Origin: Porticoccaceae bacterium UBA2002
GTDB taxonomy: Bacteria; Pseudomonadota; Gammaproteobacteria; Pseudomonadales; Porticoccaceae
Assembly: GCA_002334915.1 (NCBI GenBank)
Contig: DDCQ01000005.1
Location: forward strand, 14,164-30,862
Direction of reading: 5' to 3'
DNA: 16,699 nt
In this document: piece after piece, positions 7,222 to 15,071 of the stretch
How the letters are laid out: every line of letters starts with the position of its first letter
Numbering within the stretch: position 1 is the first letter of the stretch
Notes under the pieces: generated by a model
What the model saw: the letters and a program-made list of their open reading frames with translations, nothing else
The model's database searches: none
Told to the model about the DNA's origin: nothing
Program-made: the position numbers and the translations under genes

Positions 7222-7827
7222 CTATGCCTTGTCTGGGTATTTACCATTGAAACGCTGATAGTAATCCATGATCGACGCCAGATCAGCCTCATGATTACCA
7301 GTGGGCTTAAAGCTATCCCCAAGCACCACCCGCTTGCCCAGATAATCCATGCCAATCATAAAGATCGTGCAGTCGGTTGCCTCGGCCATACGCAGAAATC
7401 CGTTTTTCCATTTCTCAACCTTGTTGCGGGTGCCCTCCGGTGCCAGGCCAATAACAATACCCTTCTCGCGCTCCACCAATTTGGCTATATTTTTTACAAT
7501 ATCCTGGGGTTTTGAGCGATTGATGGGAATGCCGCCCAGCCACTTCATAAACCAGCGCACACCTGGTTTAAAAATACTGTGCTTGCCGAGCCAGCGCAGG
7601 CGGAGATTGAGACCCAGAATAGTGGCCATAGCATAGACAAAATCCCAGTTGGATGTATGTGGCGCACCAATGATCAGGATGCGTTTTAAATTTGGAATCT
7701 GCCCCTCCACGTGCCAGCCAAATAACTTCAGGATAGTGCGTCCAAACCATTGCGAAAATGCACTGCGGTTGGCACGCAAATGCTCTGGACACTGCTGCTG
7801 GGATACCACCAGGGGTTTATCACTCAT
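7222..7827 (-). CDS. PlsC-like lysophospholipid acyltransferase family protein (copy 1)
   Basis: 201 residues with the motifs of glycerolipid acyltransferases. The catalytic HX4D is HTSNWD (H57, D62). An acyl-acceptor motif GGIPINR lies at 98-104 and PEGTR at 130-134. There is no obvious membrane helix at the N-terminus, and the protein is shorter than PlsC of Escherichia coli (about 245). It belongs to the short LPLAT group often labelled 1-acyl-sn-glycerol-3-phosphate acyltransferase, but the natural acceptor is unknown. It is 55% identical, without gaps, to the gene just upstream, so the pair arose by tandem duplication. The gap between the two is 32 bases, and the TauE gene follows after 23 bases, so one transcript is likely. 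Confidence 0.85.
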   Translation of the reverse strand: MSDKPLVVSQQQCPEHLRANRSAFSQWFGRTILKLFGWHVEGQIPNLKRILIIGAPHTSNWDFVYAMATILGLNLRLRWLGKHSIFKPGVRWFMKWLGGIPINRSKPQDIVKNIAKLVEREKGIVIGLAPEGTRNKVEKWKNGFLRMAEATDCTIFMIGMDYLGKRVVLGDSFKPTGNHEADLASIMDYYQRFNGKYPDKA

Positions 7828-7859
7828 GCTTTGATTCCTTTTGAGTCTAGCTATCGCTC

Positions 7860-8465
7860 TTAAAATTGGTCGGGGTATTTGCCGGTGAACTGCTGATAAT
7901 AGTCAATAATGGCAGCAATATCGGCTTCGTTGTCACCTGTGGGCTCAAACAGCTTACCAAGTACAATGCGCTTGTTGGCAAAATCCAGAGCACCCAGTTG
8001 GATAACACAGTTATTCTTTTTGGCGATACGCAGAAATCCACTCTTCCATTTTTCAGCTTTCTTGCGCGTCCCCTCCGGTGCCACTACCAGGATAACACCA
8101 TTGTCTTTTGCTACTGCCTCATCCACATAACCCATCACCGCATCGGGCTGTGCGCGGTTGACTGGGATACCCCCCAGCCAGCGAAAAAACCAGGTTACAC
8201 CAAACTTAAAAATACTGTGCTTGCCGAGCCAGCGTACGCGAGCATTGATGCCCAGAATAACACTGATGCCAAAGACAAAATCCCAGTTGGATGTGTGAGG
8301 TGCCGCCACTACCATTACGCGCTCAGCATCGGCAATACTGCCCTCTAAATTCCAACCGATAGCGCGATAAAATGTACGCCCAAACCAGCGCGTAAAGGCG
8401 CTGCGGTTAGTGCGTAAATGCTCGGGAACCTGTTCCTGAGAGACGGGAATCACTACTCTGCTCAT
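7860..8465 (-). CDS. PlsC-like lysophospholipid acyltransferase family protein (copy 2)
   Basis: 201 residues, exactly as long as its downstream neighbour and aligned with it end to end (110 identical positions by hand count). All acyltransferase motifs are kept at the same positions: HTSNWD (H57, D62), GGIPVNR (98-104) and PEGTR (130-134). Both copies should therefore be active. The copies differ most at 101-130 and 151-160, around motifs II and III, which might change acceptor or acyl choice; this is inference. The ATG at 8465 follows the prfC stop by 66 bases. A GAAAAGAG stretch upstream is a weak ribosome site. It probably begins the five-gene unit, or is read through from prfC. Confidence 0.85.
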   Translation of the reverse strand: MSRVVIPVSQEQVPEHLRTNRSAFTRWFGRTFYRAIGWNLEGSIADAERVMVVAAPHTSNWDFVFGISVILGINARVRWLGKHSIFKFGVTWFFRWLGGIPVNRAQPDAVMGYVDEAVAKDNGVILVVAPEGTRKKAEKWKSGFLRIAKKNNCVIQLGALDFANKRIVLGKLFEPTGDNEADIAAIIDYYQQFTGKYPDQF

Positions 8466-8531
8466 CGCTGTGACTACTCTTTTCTTGTTAGCTTGTCTTT
8501 TCTTATTATGTCAGAGAGAGCCCAGTGGCGG

Positions 8532-10103
8532 TTAGTGTTCTCTGGTCGCTCGAAAATCGATATCCGGGTGCCGCTCTTGGGCCAGAGATAAGTTTACTCT
8601 GGTAGGCGCCAGATAGGTGAGGTGACCACCCCCATCCATAGCCAGATTCTCCTCCGCTTTAATGCGGAAAGCCTCGAGAAGTTTTGGGTCGTCGCTCTCA
8701 GTCCAGCGCGCTGTGTGCACATTGACCGGCTCATAGATGGCTTCAACCCCGTATTCCTCTCTCAGCCTGTAGGCCACCACATCAAACTGTAGCTGGCCCA
8801 CGGCACCGACAATAATATCGTTATTGCGGAAGGGGAAAAACACCTGGGTACTGCCCTCTTCTGACAGCTGACGAATACCATTTTGCAGCTGCTTGGCTTT
8901 CAGCGGGTCCTTGAGACGGATACGTTTAAACAGTTCCGGGGCAAAGTGGGGAATACCACTGAACTTCAGAACCTCACCCTCAGTAAAGGTATCGCCAATC
9001 TGAATTGAGCCATGATTGTGCAGACCAATAATATCTCCGGCCACAGCCTCGTCTACAGAGATGCGCTCTCCGGCCTTAAAGCTAAAGGCATCGGCAACCC
9101 GCACATCTTTGCCGGTACGCACATGTTTCATTTTCATGCCTTTGCTGTATTTGCCTGAGCAGATACGCATAAAAGCAATACGATCTCTGTGTTTGGGGTC
9201 CATATTGGCCTGGATCTTAAATACAAAGCCGCTAAATTTATCCTCACTGGCAGTGACTTCCCGCTCTAATGTCTGGCGGGACTGAGGGGCAGGTGCCCAG
9301 CGCACAAAATCATTCAGCATCTCGCGGATACCAAAGTTACCCAGCGCAGTGCCAAAAAATACCGGGGCCAGTTTGCCCGATAGGAATTCGTCCATATCAA
9401 ACAGATTGGTGGCGCCCTTTACCAGTTCCAGCTCTTCAATTACATCATCGGCATAGTCCCCCAGCGCCTCCCGGGCCTCTGGTGACTCCAGGCCTGCAAC
9501 CTGGATATCATCCATCAATGTGTGGCCCTTGCCCTGCACATAAACATGAATGGTATCCGTATAAAAATTGTACACACCGCGAAATTCACGGCCCATACCT
9601 ATGGGCCAGTTAATCGGTGCCGCTTTAATTTTCAACACTTCTTCAATTTCATCCAGCAGATCGATGGGGTCGCGAATATCCCGGTCCATTTTATTCACAA
9701 AGGACAGAATTGGGGTGTCCCGCAAGCGGCACACATCCATCAGCTTAATGGTGCGATCTTCCACACCCTTGGCGCCGTCGATCACCATCAACGATGAATC
9801 CACCGCAGTCAGAGTGCGGTAGGTATCCTCAGAAAAGTCCTCGTGACCCGGGGTATCCAGCAGATTAACCATGCAGTCGTTGTAGGGAAACTGCATCACA
9901 GATGAGGTCACCGAGATGCCCCGCTCTTTCTCCATGGCCATCCAGTCAGAGGTGGCATGGCGATCACTTTTGCGGCCCTTGACTGTGCCCGCCACCTGAA
10001 TCAAATTGCCGAGCAGCAACAGCTTTTCAGTGATGGTGGTTTTACCCGCATCCGGGTGAGAGATAATCGCAAAGGTGCGCCGGTCTGAGGCTGATTGACT
10101 CAT
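8532..10103 (-). CDS. prfC: Peptide chain release factor 3 (RF3)
   Basis: 523 residues, close to the 529 of Escherichia coli RF3. It is a translational GTPase that removes RF1 or RF2 from the ribosome after peptide release. All GTPase motifs are seen: G1 HPDAGKTT (16-23), switch [10 protein letters not shown] (60-68), G3 DTPGH (83-87) and G4 NKMD (137-140). RF3-specific stretches include [13 protein letters not shown] after G1 and the C-terminal end [10 protein letters not shown]. The start at 10103 is the only ATG ahead of the P-loop and is preceded by a good promoter about 30 bases upstream. It is divergent from hemH. No terminator is evident before the downstream acyltransferase, so some read-through is possible. 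Confidence 0.97.
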   Translation of the reverse strand: MSQSASDRRTFAIISHPDAGKTTITEKLLLLGNLIQVAGTVKGRKSDRHATSDWMAMEKERGISVTSSVMQFPYNDCMVNLLDTPGHEDFSEDTYRTLTAVDSSLMVIDGAKGVEDRTIKLMDVCRLRDTPILSFVNKMDRDIRDPIDLLDEIEEVLKIKAAPINWPIGMGREFRGVYNFYTDTIHVYVQGKGHTLMDDIQVAGLESPEAREALGDYADDVIEELELVKGATNLFDMDEFLSGKLAPVFFGTALGNFGIREMLNDFVRWAPAPQSRQTLEREVTASEDKFSGFVFKIQANMDPKHRDRIAFMRICSGKYSKGMKMKHVRTGKDVRVADAFSFKAGERISVDEAVAGDIIGLHNHGSIQIGDTFTEGEVLKFSGIPHFAPELFKRIRLKDPLKAKQLQNGIRQLSEEGSTQVFFPFRNNDIIVGAVGQLQFDVVAYRLREEYGVEAIYEPVNVHTARWTESDDPKLLEAFRIKAEENLAMDGGGHLTYLAPTRVNLSLAQERHPDIDFRATREH

Positions 10104-10133
10104 GATTTTTCTGACTGCCGTTAAAAGTCGCGC

Positions 10134-10162
10134 ATTATAGCCTTGCCGGGGTTAAGGGTCAG
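10134..10162 (-). promoter_or_regulatory. Sigma-70 promoter of prfC
   Basis: The minus strand reads CTGACC (-35, 10162-10157), a 17-base spacer and a perfect TATAAT (-10, 10139-10134), followed by a GC-rich discriminator (GCGCG). The predicted start near 10127 leaves a leader of about 24 bases. The -35 matches consensus at four of six bases. Confidence 0.7.
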
Positions 10163-10316
10163 CTTTTATCTAGACCGGCTCTGTTGTTTACAGACAATCT
10201 AGCCACTTCTAACGAGCGTATAGACATGCCAAATCAGGCAATAAAAATTTGGTGATTCAGGTCCGGTGCAGTATTGTCTGGCCCTTACTCGCCCAACCCT
10301 TTTTCAGGAGCGTTCC

Positions 10317-11330
10317 ATGAAGTACCAAGGCCAGACAGATTACGACCATAAGGGCCCTTCGCCTCAAGCTGGTTTACTGCTGTGCAACCTGGGCACTCCC
10401 GACGCACCCAAAACTGCTGAATTGCGTCGTTATCTGAAAGAATTCCTCAGTGACCCCAGAGTTGTTGAAGTGCCGCGTTTGCTATGGTGGATGATTCTCA
10501 ATCTGATTATTTTGCGCATTCGCCCGCGTCGATCAGCCAAGCTGTACCAAACGGTCTGGTCTGATGAAGGTTCGCCTCTAATGGTTCACAGCAAAGCTCA
10601 GGTGGCTGGCGTAAAAGCGCTGTTGGACAAGAAATTCAATAATGATATTCCGGTGGTGCTGGGTATGCGCTACGGCAACCCCTCTATGGAGGTGGCGATT
10701 CAGCAGTTGACGGATATGAATGTTCGGAATATTACTGTGTTACCTCTCTACCCCCAGTACTCGGGCGCTACCACAGGCTCCACCTTTGATGCGGTGGCTA
10801 AGGTATTTACCAAAACCCGCTGGGTGCCTGAACTGCATTTTGTGGGTAGCTATCACCAGTCCCCTCTGTATATCGAAGCTCTCTGTGACAGCATTCAGAC
10901 TCATATCGATAAGCATGGTATGCCGGATAAATTGATGTTCTCCTACCACGGCACCCCCGAGCGCTACCTGAAAAACGGCGATCCCTACCATTGCTTCTGT
11001 CACCAGACGACTAGACTGGTGCGAGAAAAAATGGGCCTTGATGAAAACCTTATTATGACGACTTTCCAGTCGCGGTTTGGGCGCGAGCCCTGGCTGCAGC
11101 CCTATACAGATAAGACGCTGGAAGCTATGCCTGCAGACGGGATAAAGCATGTGGCAGTAATATGCCCTGGGTTTTCCTCAGACTGTCTGGAGACTATTGA
11201 AGAGATTGATGGCGAGGGCCGCGAGATTTTTACCGAGCACGGTGGTGAAAGCTTTCACTATATCCCCTGTTTGAATGCCCAGCCTGCCCATTTGCAGGCC
11301 CTGGCGGAGATTGCTGGTAAGAATCTCTAA
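10317..11330 (+). CDS. hemH: Ferrochelatase (protoporphyrin/coproporphyrin ferrochelatase)
   Basis: 337 residues. It inserts Fe2+ into the porphyrin in the last step of heme synthesis. ATG at 10317 is chosen because CAGGAG lies 6 bases before it; a GTG at 10266 in the same frame has no ribosome site. Landmarks: LLCNLGTPDAP near the N-terminus, LPLYPQYSGATTGS (142-155), the metal-binding His in SYHGTP (H211), QSRFGREPWLQPYT (251-264), and CPGFSSDCLETIEEI with the conserved acidic residue E292. The length fits proteobacterial HemH. It is divergent from prfC across a 213-base gap in which I found no convincing promoter for hemH. Its stop overlaps the stop of the convergent sirtuin gene. Confidence 0.96.
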   Translation: MKYQGQTDYDHKGPSPQAGLLLCNLGTPDAPKTAELRRYLKEFLSDPRVVEVPRLLWWMILNLIILRIRPRRSAKLYQTVWSDEGSPLMVHSKAQVAGVKALLDKKFNNDIPVVLGMRYGNPSMEVAIQQLTDMNVRNITVLPLYPQYSGATTGSTFDAVAKVFTKTRWVPELHFVGSYHQSPLYIEALCDSIQTHIDKHGMPDKLMFSYHGTPERYLKNGDPYHCFCHQTTRLVREKMGLDENLIMTTFQSRFGREPWLQPYTDKTLEAMPADGIKHVAVICPGFSSDCLETIEEIDGEGREIFTEHGGESFHYIPCLNAQPAHLQALAEIAGKNL

Positions 11331-12166
11331 TCAGCGCAGCGCTCTAACCAGTCCTGCAAAATCCCGGCGCAGCGCTTATCTACCTTGAGACTGGCTATTT
11401 TATCGGCTCTAGTCGCTCCCTCATTTAAAATGACTATGGGTTTACCCTGCTGTTGCGCCCAGAGACAAAACCGGTAGCCGGAGTAAACGGTTAAAGAAGA
11501 GCCAACTACCAATAGCCCCTGAGCCAAATTCATCTGTTGCTGAGCCTCAGCGAGTCTATCTCTGGGGATGGAATCACCAAAAAATACGGCATCTGGTTTA
11601 AGGATACCGCCACAGTGCTCACAGTCGGGTATTTGCATACTGGAATAGTCCAGCGCATCTATATGGGCATCACCATCTGGCGCTATCACCCCGGCTAATT
11701 GATTGAACTCAGGGTTGAGCTGTTCCAGCCAGCTCTGCAGGGTTCCGCGATGATATTTCAGGCCACAGCTCACACAGGACACTGTATCTACCCGGCCATG
11801 CAGGTCAATCACCTTGCCACTGCCCGCTCTCTGATGCAGGCCATCGACATTTTGAGTAACCAGATGGGACAGAGCACTGGTCTGCTCCAGCGCGGCCAGC
11901 GCCAGATGGGCCGCATTGGGCTGCGCCTCAACCATAAACCGCCAGCCCACCATATTGCGCGCCCAAAATCGCTGGCGGGCACTGTTTTCAGCCATAAACT
12001 CCTGATGGGTAACCGGGGGCAACCGCTGCCAGACACCCTGTTTATCCCTGTAGGTGGGCACCCCTGAGCCTGCACTAACACCTGCGCCGGTCAGTACCAG
12101 CCAATTCTGGATGCTGGTGAGTGTTGTTATTACCTGTTGCAAAGCATTGTTCCTGGGAGCTCTCAA
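11327..12166 (-). CDS. Class II (SIRT4-like) NAD-dependent sirtuin deacylase
   Basis: Up to 279 residues. The NAD site GAGVSAGSGVPTYRD (27-41), TQNVDGLH (104-111), the catalytic His in DLHG (H123) and four zinc cysteines (C131, C134, C182, C185) are all present. The stretch LKPDAVFFGDSIP (189-201) with GSSLTVYSGYRF (222-233) and the end ILNEGATRADKIASLKVDKRC match the SIRT4 type (class II), not the class III CobB of enteric bacteria. Class II enzymes remove acetyl, lipoyl or other acyl groups from lysine; the target here is unknown. No ATG is available ahead of the NAD site. TTG at 12166 is the longest start, but TTG at 12142 has AGGA 8 bases upstream and may be the true one. It converges on hemH and is divergent from proA. 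Confidence 0.9.
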   Translation of the reverse strand: MRAPRNNALQQVITTLTSIQNWLVLTGAGVSAGSGVPTYRDKQGVWQRLPPVTHQEFMAENSARQRFWARNMVGWRFMVEAQPNAAHLALAALEQTSALSHLVTQNVDGLHQRAGSGKVIDLHGRVDTVSCVSCGLKYHRGTLQSWLEQLNPEFNQLAGVIAPDGDAHIDALDYSSMQIPDCEHCGGILKPDAVFFGDSIPRDRLAEAQQQMNLAQGLLVVGSSLTVYSGYRFCLWAQQQGKPIVILNEGATRADKIASLKVDKRCAGILQDWLERCAD

Positions 12167-12178
12167 TGGTTTTTATAC

Positions 12179-12209
12179 GCAGGCTCTAAGGAAATTGACT
12201 GCAGCCTGC
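12179..12209. other. Inverted repeat between sirtuin gene and proA
   Basis: GCAGGCT (12179-12185) and AGCCTGC (12203-12209) are perfect 7-base inverted repeats with centres 24 bases apart. They lie between the divergent sirtuin and proA genes and just upstream of the proA promoter. It could be a regulator site serving both genes, or chance. No known regulator motif is recognised. Confidence 0.3.
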
Positions 12210-12239
12210 AAAAATAGGGAATTATGCCTGTGCTACCCG

Positions 12240-12245
12240 TATAAT
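12240..12245 (+). promoter_or_regulatory. -10 box of the proA-nadD-rsfS-rlmH-mrdA operon
   Basis: A perfect TATAAT followed by a GC-rich stretch (GGCGC) lies 39 bases before the proA ATG. No good -35 hexamer is found 16-18 bases upstream; the region there reads GGGAAT. A TTGACT at 12195-12200 is too far away. The box resembles that of prfC, and start would be near 12252. Confidence 0.5.
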
Positions 12246-12284
12246 GGCGCATCGAAAACTTAGTGATGCCAGTAAATAGACGCC

Positions 12285-13541
12285 ATGGATATTAAAGCCT
12301 ACATGCAATCAGTTGGCCTTGCCGCCCGAGACTCATCTCGCGTGTTGGCTCGCGCTGGCTCAAATATTAAGAACAATGCCCTTGAGGCAATTGCTGATGC
12401 AGTTAATAACAACCGTATTGAGCTATTGGCAGCCAATAATAAGGATATGGACAATGGTCGCAGCAAAGGCTTGGATGCCGCGCTGCTTGATCGTCTGGAG
12501 CTCAACAATGAGCGTATCGATAGCATGATCGAAGGCCTGCACCAGGTGGCCGCACTGCAGGATCCCGTGGGCGAAATTACCGATATGGGCTACAGACCCA
12601 GCGGTATTCAGCTGGGCCAGATGCGTGTCCCTCTGGGTGTGGTGGGAATTATCTATGAATCTCGTCCCAATGTGACGGTTGACGCTGCCAGCCTGTGCCT
12701 AAAGTCTGGCAATGCCACCATACTGCGTGGCGGCAGTGAAGCCATTAACTCCAACCGCGCCATTGCCGACTGTATATCTACAGGCTTGCTAGCTGTAGGG
12801 CTACCTGAAACTGCTGTGCAGGTGGTTAACACCGCAGATCGGGATGCCGTGGGCGAGCTTATTACCATGGGCAACTATGTAGATGTGATAGTGCCAAGGG
12901 GCGGCAAAAGCCTGATTGAGCGCATCAGTGCAGATGCTCGGGTACCTGTAATCAAGCATCTGGATGGCAACTGCCATGTGTATATCGACGATCGCGCGGA
13001 CCTCAAAAAAGCAGTGGCAATTGCCGACAATGCCAAGACCCACCGCTACGGTGTATGCAATGCTATGGAGTCTCTGCTGATTGCCGAGCCAGTGGCAGCA
13101 GCTGTGCTGCCGGAGCTAAGTAAGATTTATAGCGAAAAAGGCGTTGAAATGCGCGGCTGTGAGAAGTCTCGAGCTATTGTGAACAGTATTTTGGCAGCCA
13201 GCGAGGATGACTGGGCCGAGGAATATCTGGCTCCTATTCTGTCAATTAAGATTGTTGCCGGAATCGACGAAGCTATTGAACATATTAATCATTACAGCTC
13301 TCAGCACACCGAATCTATTGTTACCGAGGACTTTAACCGCGGCAGACGCTTTATTGCCGAGGTGGATTCCAGCTCAGTCATGATTAATGCTTCAACCCGT
13401 TTTGCCGATGGTTTTGAATATGGTCTGGGTGCCGAGATTGGTATCTCCACCGACAAAATTCATGTCCGCGGCCCGGTGGGCCTGGAGGGCCTGACCAGCC
13501 AGAAATGGGTGGTGTTCGGCGACGGGCAGATCCGTCAATAA
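12285..13541 (+). CDS. proA: Gamma-glutamyl phosphate reductase (glutamate-5-semialdehyde dehydrogenase)
   Basis: 418 residues, the normal length. It reduces gamma-glutamyl phosphate to glutamate-5-semialdehyde with NADPH, the second step of proline synthesis. The catalytic Cys is in [10 protein letters not shown] (C258). Other landmarks are [20 protein letters not shown] (116-135), [11 protein letters not shown] (147-157), VPRGGKSLI (203-211) and [12 protein letters not shown] (224-235). The C-terminal [15 protein letters not shown] is the standard family ending. It is the first gene of the plus-strand operon; nadD starts only one base after its stop, so the two are translated together. proB is not in the window. 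Confidence 0.97.
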   Translation: MDIKAYMQSVGLAARDSSRVLARAGSNIKNNALEAIADAVNNNRIELLAANNKDMDNGRSKGLDAALLDRLELNNERIDSMIEGLHQVAALQDPVGEITDMGYRPSGIQLGQMRVPLGVVGIIYESRPNVTVDAASLCLKSGNATILRGGSEAINSNRAIADCISTGLLAVGLPETAVQVVNTADRDAVGELITMGNYVDVIVPRGGKSLIERISADARVPVIKHLDGNCHVYIDDRADLKKAVAIADNAKTHRYGVCNAMESLLIAEPVAAAVLPELSKIYSEKGVEMRGCEKSRAIVNSILAASEDDWAEEYLAPILSIKIVAGIDEAIEHINHYSSQHTESIVTEDFNRGRRFIAEVDSSSVMINASTRFADGFEYGLGAEIGISTDKIHVRGPVGLEGLTSQKWVVFGDGQIRQ

Positions 13542-13542
13542 T

Positions 13543-14175
13543 ATGGCGGTCGCACTGTTTGGTGGTACCTATAACCCGGTGCATACAGGTCATCTGCGGA
13601 TAGCCACAGAGCTGGCTGAACTGCTGCAAGTCGATCATATTCGCATGCTGCCCTGTGCGTTCCCGCCCCATCGGGGCGTGCCCCAGGCCAGTGCCCAACA
13701 GCGGCTGGAGATGCTGCGCGCCGCCCTTGCCAACCAATCTCTGCTGGTGGCCGATGATTTAGAGCTGCAGCGGCCTGAACCCAGCTACAGCATTGATACC
13801 CTGGAGCAGGTACGGCAGCAAATTGGCCCAGATCAGCCATTGTTTTTCTGTATAGGCATGGATGCACTGGCAAAGTTGGATAGCTGGCAGCGCTGGCAGG
13901 AGCTGCTGCACCACTGCCATATTGTAGTGTCTTCAAGGCCCGACTGTGAGGAGCCTCAGGCAGGCCCGGTAGCAGACTGGGTTAGCCGCTACCGCTGTGA
14001 TGACCTGAGCCAACTGCAAAATTCACCGGCTGGCTATGTACATTTTTGTGAGCTGACTATGCTGGATCTGTCATCCACCGAGATTCGCCGCAAGGTAGCT
14101 GGGGGTGAAAATATACAGTTTATGACCCCTGATGCAGTGGTCAACTATATTCAACAACATCATTTATACGAGTAA
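13543..14175 (+). CDS. nadD: Nicotinate-nucleotide adenylyltransferase
   Basis: 210 residues. It joins nicotinate mononucleotide and ATP to give deamido-NAD in NAD synthesis. The nucleotidyltransferase signature GGTYNPVHTGH is at 7-17, LPCAFPPHR at 36-44, SYSIDTL at 81-87, GMDAL at 105-109 and the second ATP motif SSTEIRR at 177-183. The start ATG is one base after the proA stop and has no clear Shine-Dalgarno, so re-initiation by ribosomes leaving proA is likely. rsfS follows after nine bases, the usual nadD-rsfS pair. Confidence 0.96.
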   Translation: MAVALFGGTYNPVHTGHLRIATELAELLQVDHIRMLPCAFPPHRGVPQASAQQRLEMLRAALANQSLLVADDLELQRPEPSYSIDTLEQVRQQIGPDQPLFFCIGMDALAKLDSWQRWQELLHHCHIVVSSRPDCEEPQAGPVADWVSRYRCDDLSQLQNSPAGYVHFCELTMLDLSSTEIRRKVAGGENIQFMTPDAVVNYIQQHHLYE

Positions 14176-14184
14176 CTAATTGCT

Positions 14185-14574
14185 ATGACGCAAGCCCTGA
14201 AAGACATTGTTATCAAAGCCCTTGAAGAGATTAAGGCCACCAATATCAACGCCATCGATGTGCGTGAACTGACCGGTTTAATGGATACCATGGTGGTTGC
14301 CACAGGCAACTCCAACCGCCAGGTAAAGTCTCTGGCCACCAGCGTGGTGGTCGATGCCAAGAAAGCGGGTTATGAGCTTATCGGTGTTGAGGGTGACGAT
14401 ACCTCCGAGTGGATTCTCGTGGACTTCGGTGATGTGATTGTGCATATCATGTTGCCAGCCACCAGAGAATTTTATGATCTCGAACGTCTCTGGACTCTGC
14501 GTCCGGGCGATTTGCCCGAAGATGGGTCAGGGGACGAAGATACTGTTCTCGGCGCCCCAGAGAATGCTCAGTAG
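14185..14574 (+). CDS. rsfS: Ribosomal silencing factor RsfS
   Basis: 129 residues. RsfS binds ribosomal protein uL14 on the 50S subunit and blocks joining of subunits when nutrients are low. The DUF143 core is plain: VRELTGLMDTMVVATGNSNRQVKSLA (about 26-51), then GVEGDDTSEWILVDFGDVIVHIM and REFYDLERLW. The acidic, Gly-rich tail after about residue 112 (LPEDGSGDEDTV) is longer than the Escherichia coli end and probably disordered. No clear Shine-Dalgarno is seen; it lies nine bases after nadD and nine before rlmH. Confidence 0.95.
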   Translation: MTQALKDIVIKALEEIKATNINAIDVRELTGLMDTMVVATGNSNRQVKSLATSVVVDAKKAGYELIGVEGDDTSEWILVDFGDVIVHIMLPATREFYDLERLWTLRPGDLPEDGSGDEDTVLGAPENAQ

Positions 14575-14583
14575 ACTAACTCG

Positions 14584-15054
14584 ATGAAGCTCAAGCTACT
14601 AGCTGTTGGCTCCCGCATGCCCGACTGGGTAGAATCTGGCTGCAGGGAATATGGCAAGCGCATGCCTCCGGAACTGCGGGTGCAAACTATTGAAGTGCCG
14701 CTGGCTACAAGAGGTAAAAATCAGCCGACAGAGAAGGCTGTTGAGAGCGAGAGCCAGGGGCTTCTTAAAGCGATTGGCGAGCGAGATTTTGTGGTGGCTC
14801 TGGATGTATTGGGCAAGCCTATGAGCACAGAAAAGCTGGCGCAGAATCTCAGTCAGTGGCAGATGAATGGGCAGGATATATGCCTGCTGATTGGCGGTCC
14901 GGATGGGCTTTCCAAAAGCTGTCTGCAAAGGGCCAATATGCGTTGGTCGCTATCTGATCTGACGCTGCCGCACCCTCTGGTGCGAATTGTGCTGATGGAA
15001 CAGCTCTACAGGGCATGGACTATCACCGCTAATCACCCGTATCATCGCAGCTAG
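14584..15054 (+). CDS. rlmH: 23S rRNA (pseudouridine1915-N3)-methyltransferase
   Basis: 156 residues, as in Escherichia coli (155). This SPOUT-family enzyme methylates pseudouridine 1915 in helix 69 of 23S rRNA, using S-adenosylmethionine, on assembled 70S ribosomes. The SAM-binding knot shows LLIGGPDGLS (101-110) and SDLTLPHPLVRI (124-135), followed by EQLYRAWTI and the C-terminal HPYHR. The gene follows rsfS closely, an arrangement kept in most gammaproteobacteria, and precedes mrdA by 17 bases. Confidence 0.96.
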   Translation: MKLKLLAVGSRMPDWVESGCREYGKRMPPELRVQTIEVPLATRGKNQPTEKAVESESQGLLKAIGERDFVVALDVLGKPMSTEKLAQNLSQWQMNGQDICLLIGGPDGLSKSCLQRANMRWSLSDLTLPHPLVRIVLMEQLYRAWTITANHPYHRS

Positions 15055-15071
15055 ATGATGGAAAACCAATA

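Noticed and set aside
7866..8348. Plus-strand open frame of 160 codons
   Set aside because: It lies entirely opposite acyltransferase copy 2, which carries full catalytic motifs; the opposite product is Cys/His-rich without a domain.
8466..8531. Separate promoter for the acyltransferase unit (CTGACA near the prfC stop)
   Set aside because: A -35-like CTGACA exists but the hexamer 17 bases later (CTAACA) is a poor -10; evidence is too weak to list as a feature.
10191..10280. CAGACAAT and ATTGTCTG, 8-base inverted repeat upstream of hemH; also CCAAAT/ATTTGG at 10229-10252
   Set aside because: Arms are short and far apart or loosely spaced, and pairs like these are expected by chance in a 213-base gap.
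10266..10316. GTG start extending hemH by 17 residues
   Set aside because: It has no ribosome site, while ATG at 10317 has CAGGAG at ideal spacing and gives the usual N-terminus.
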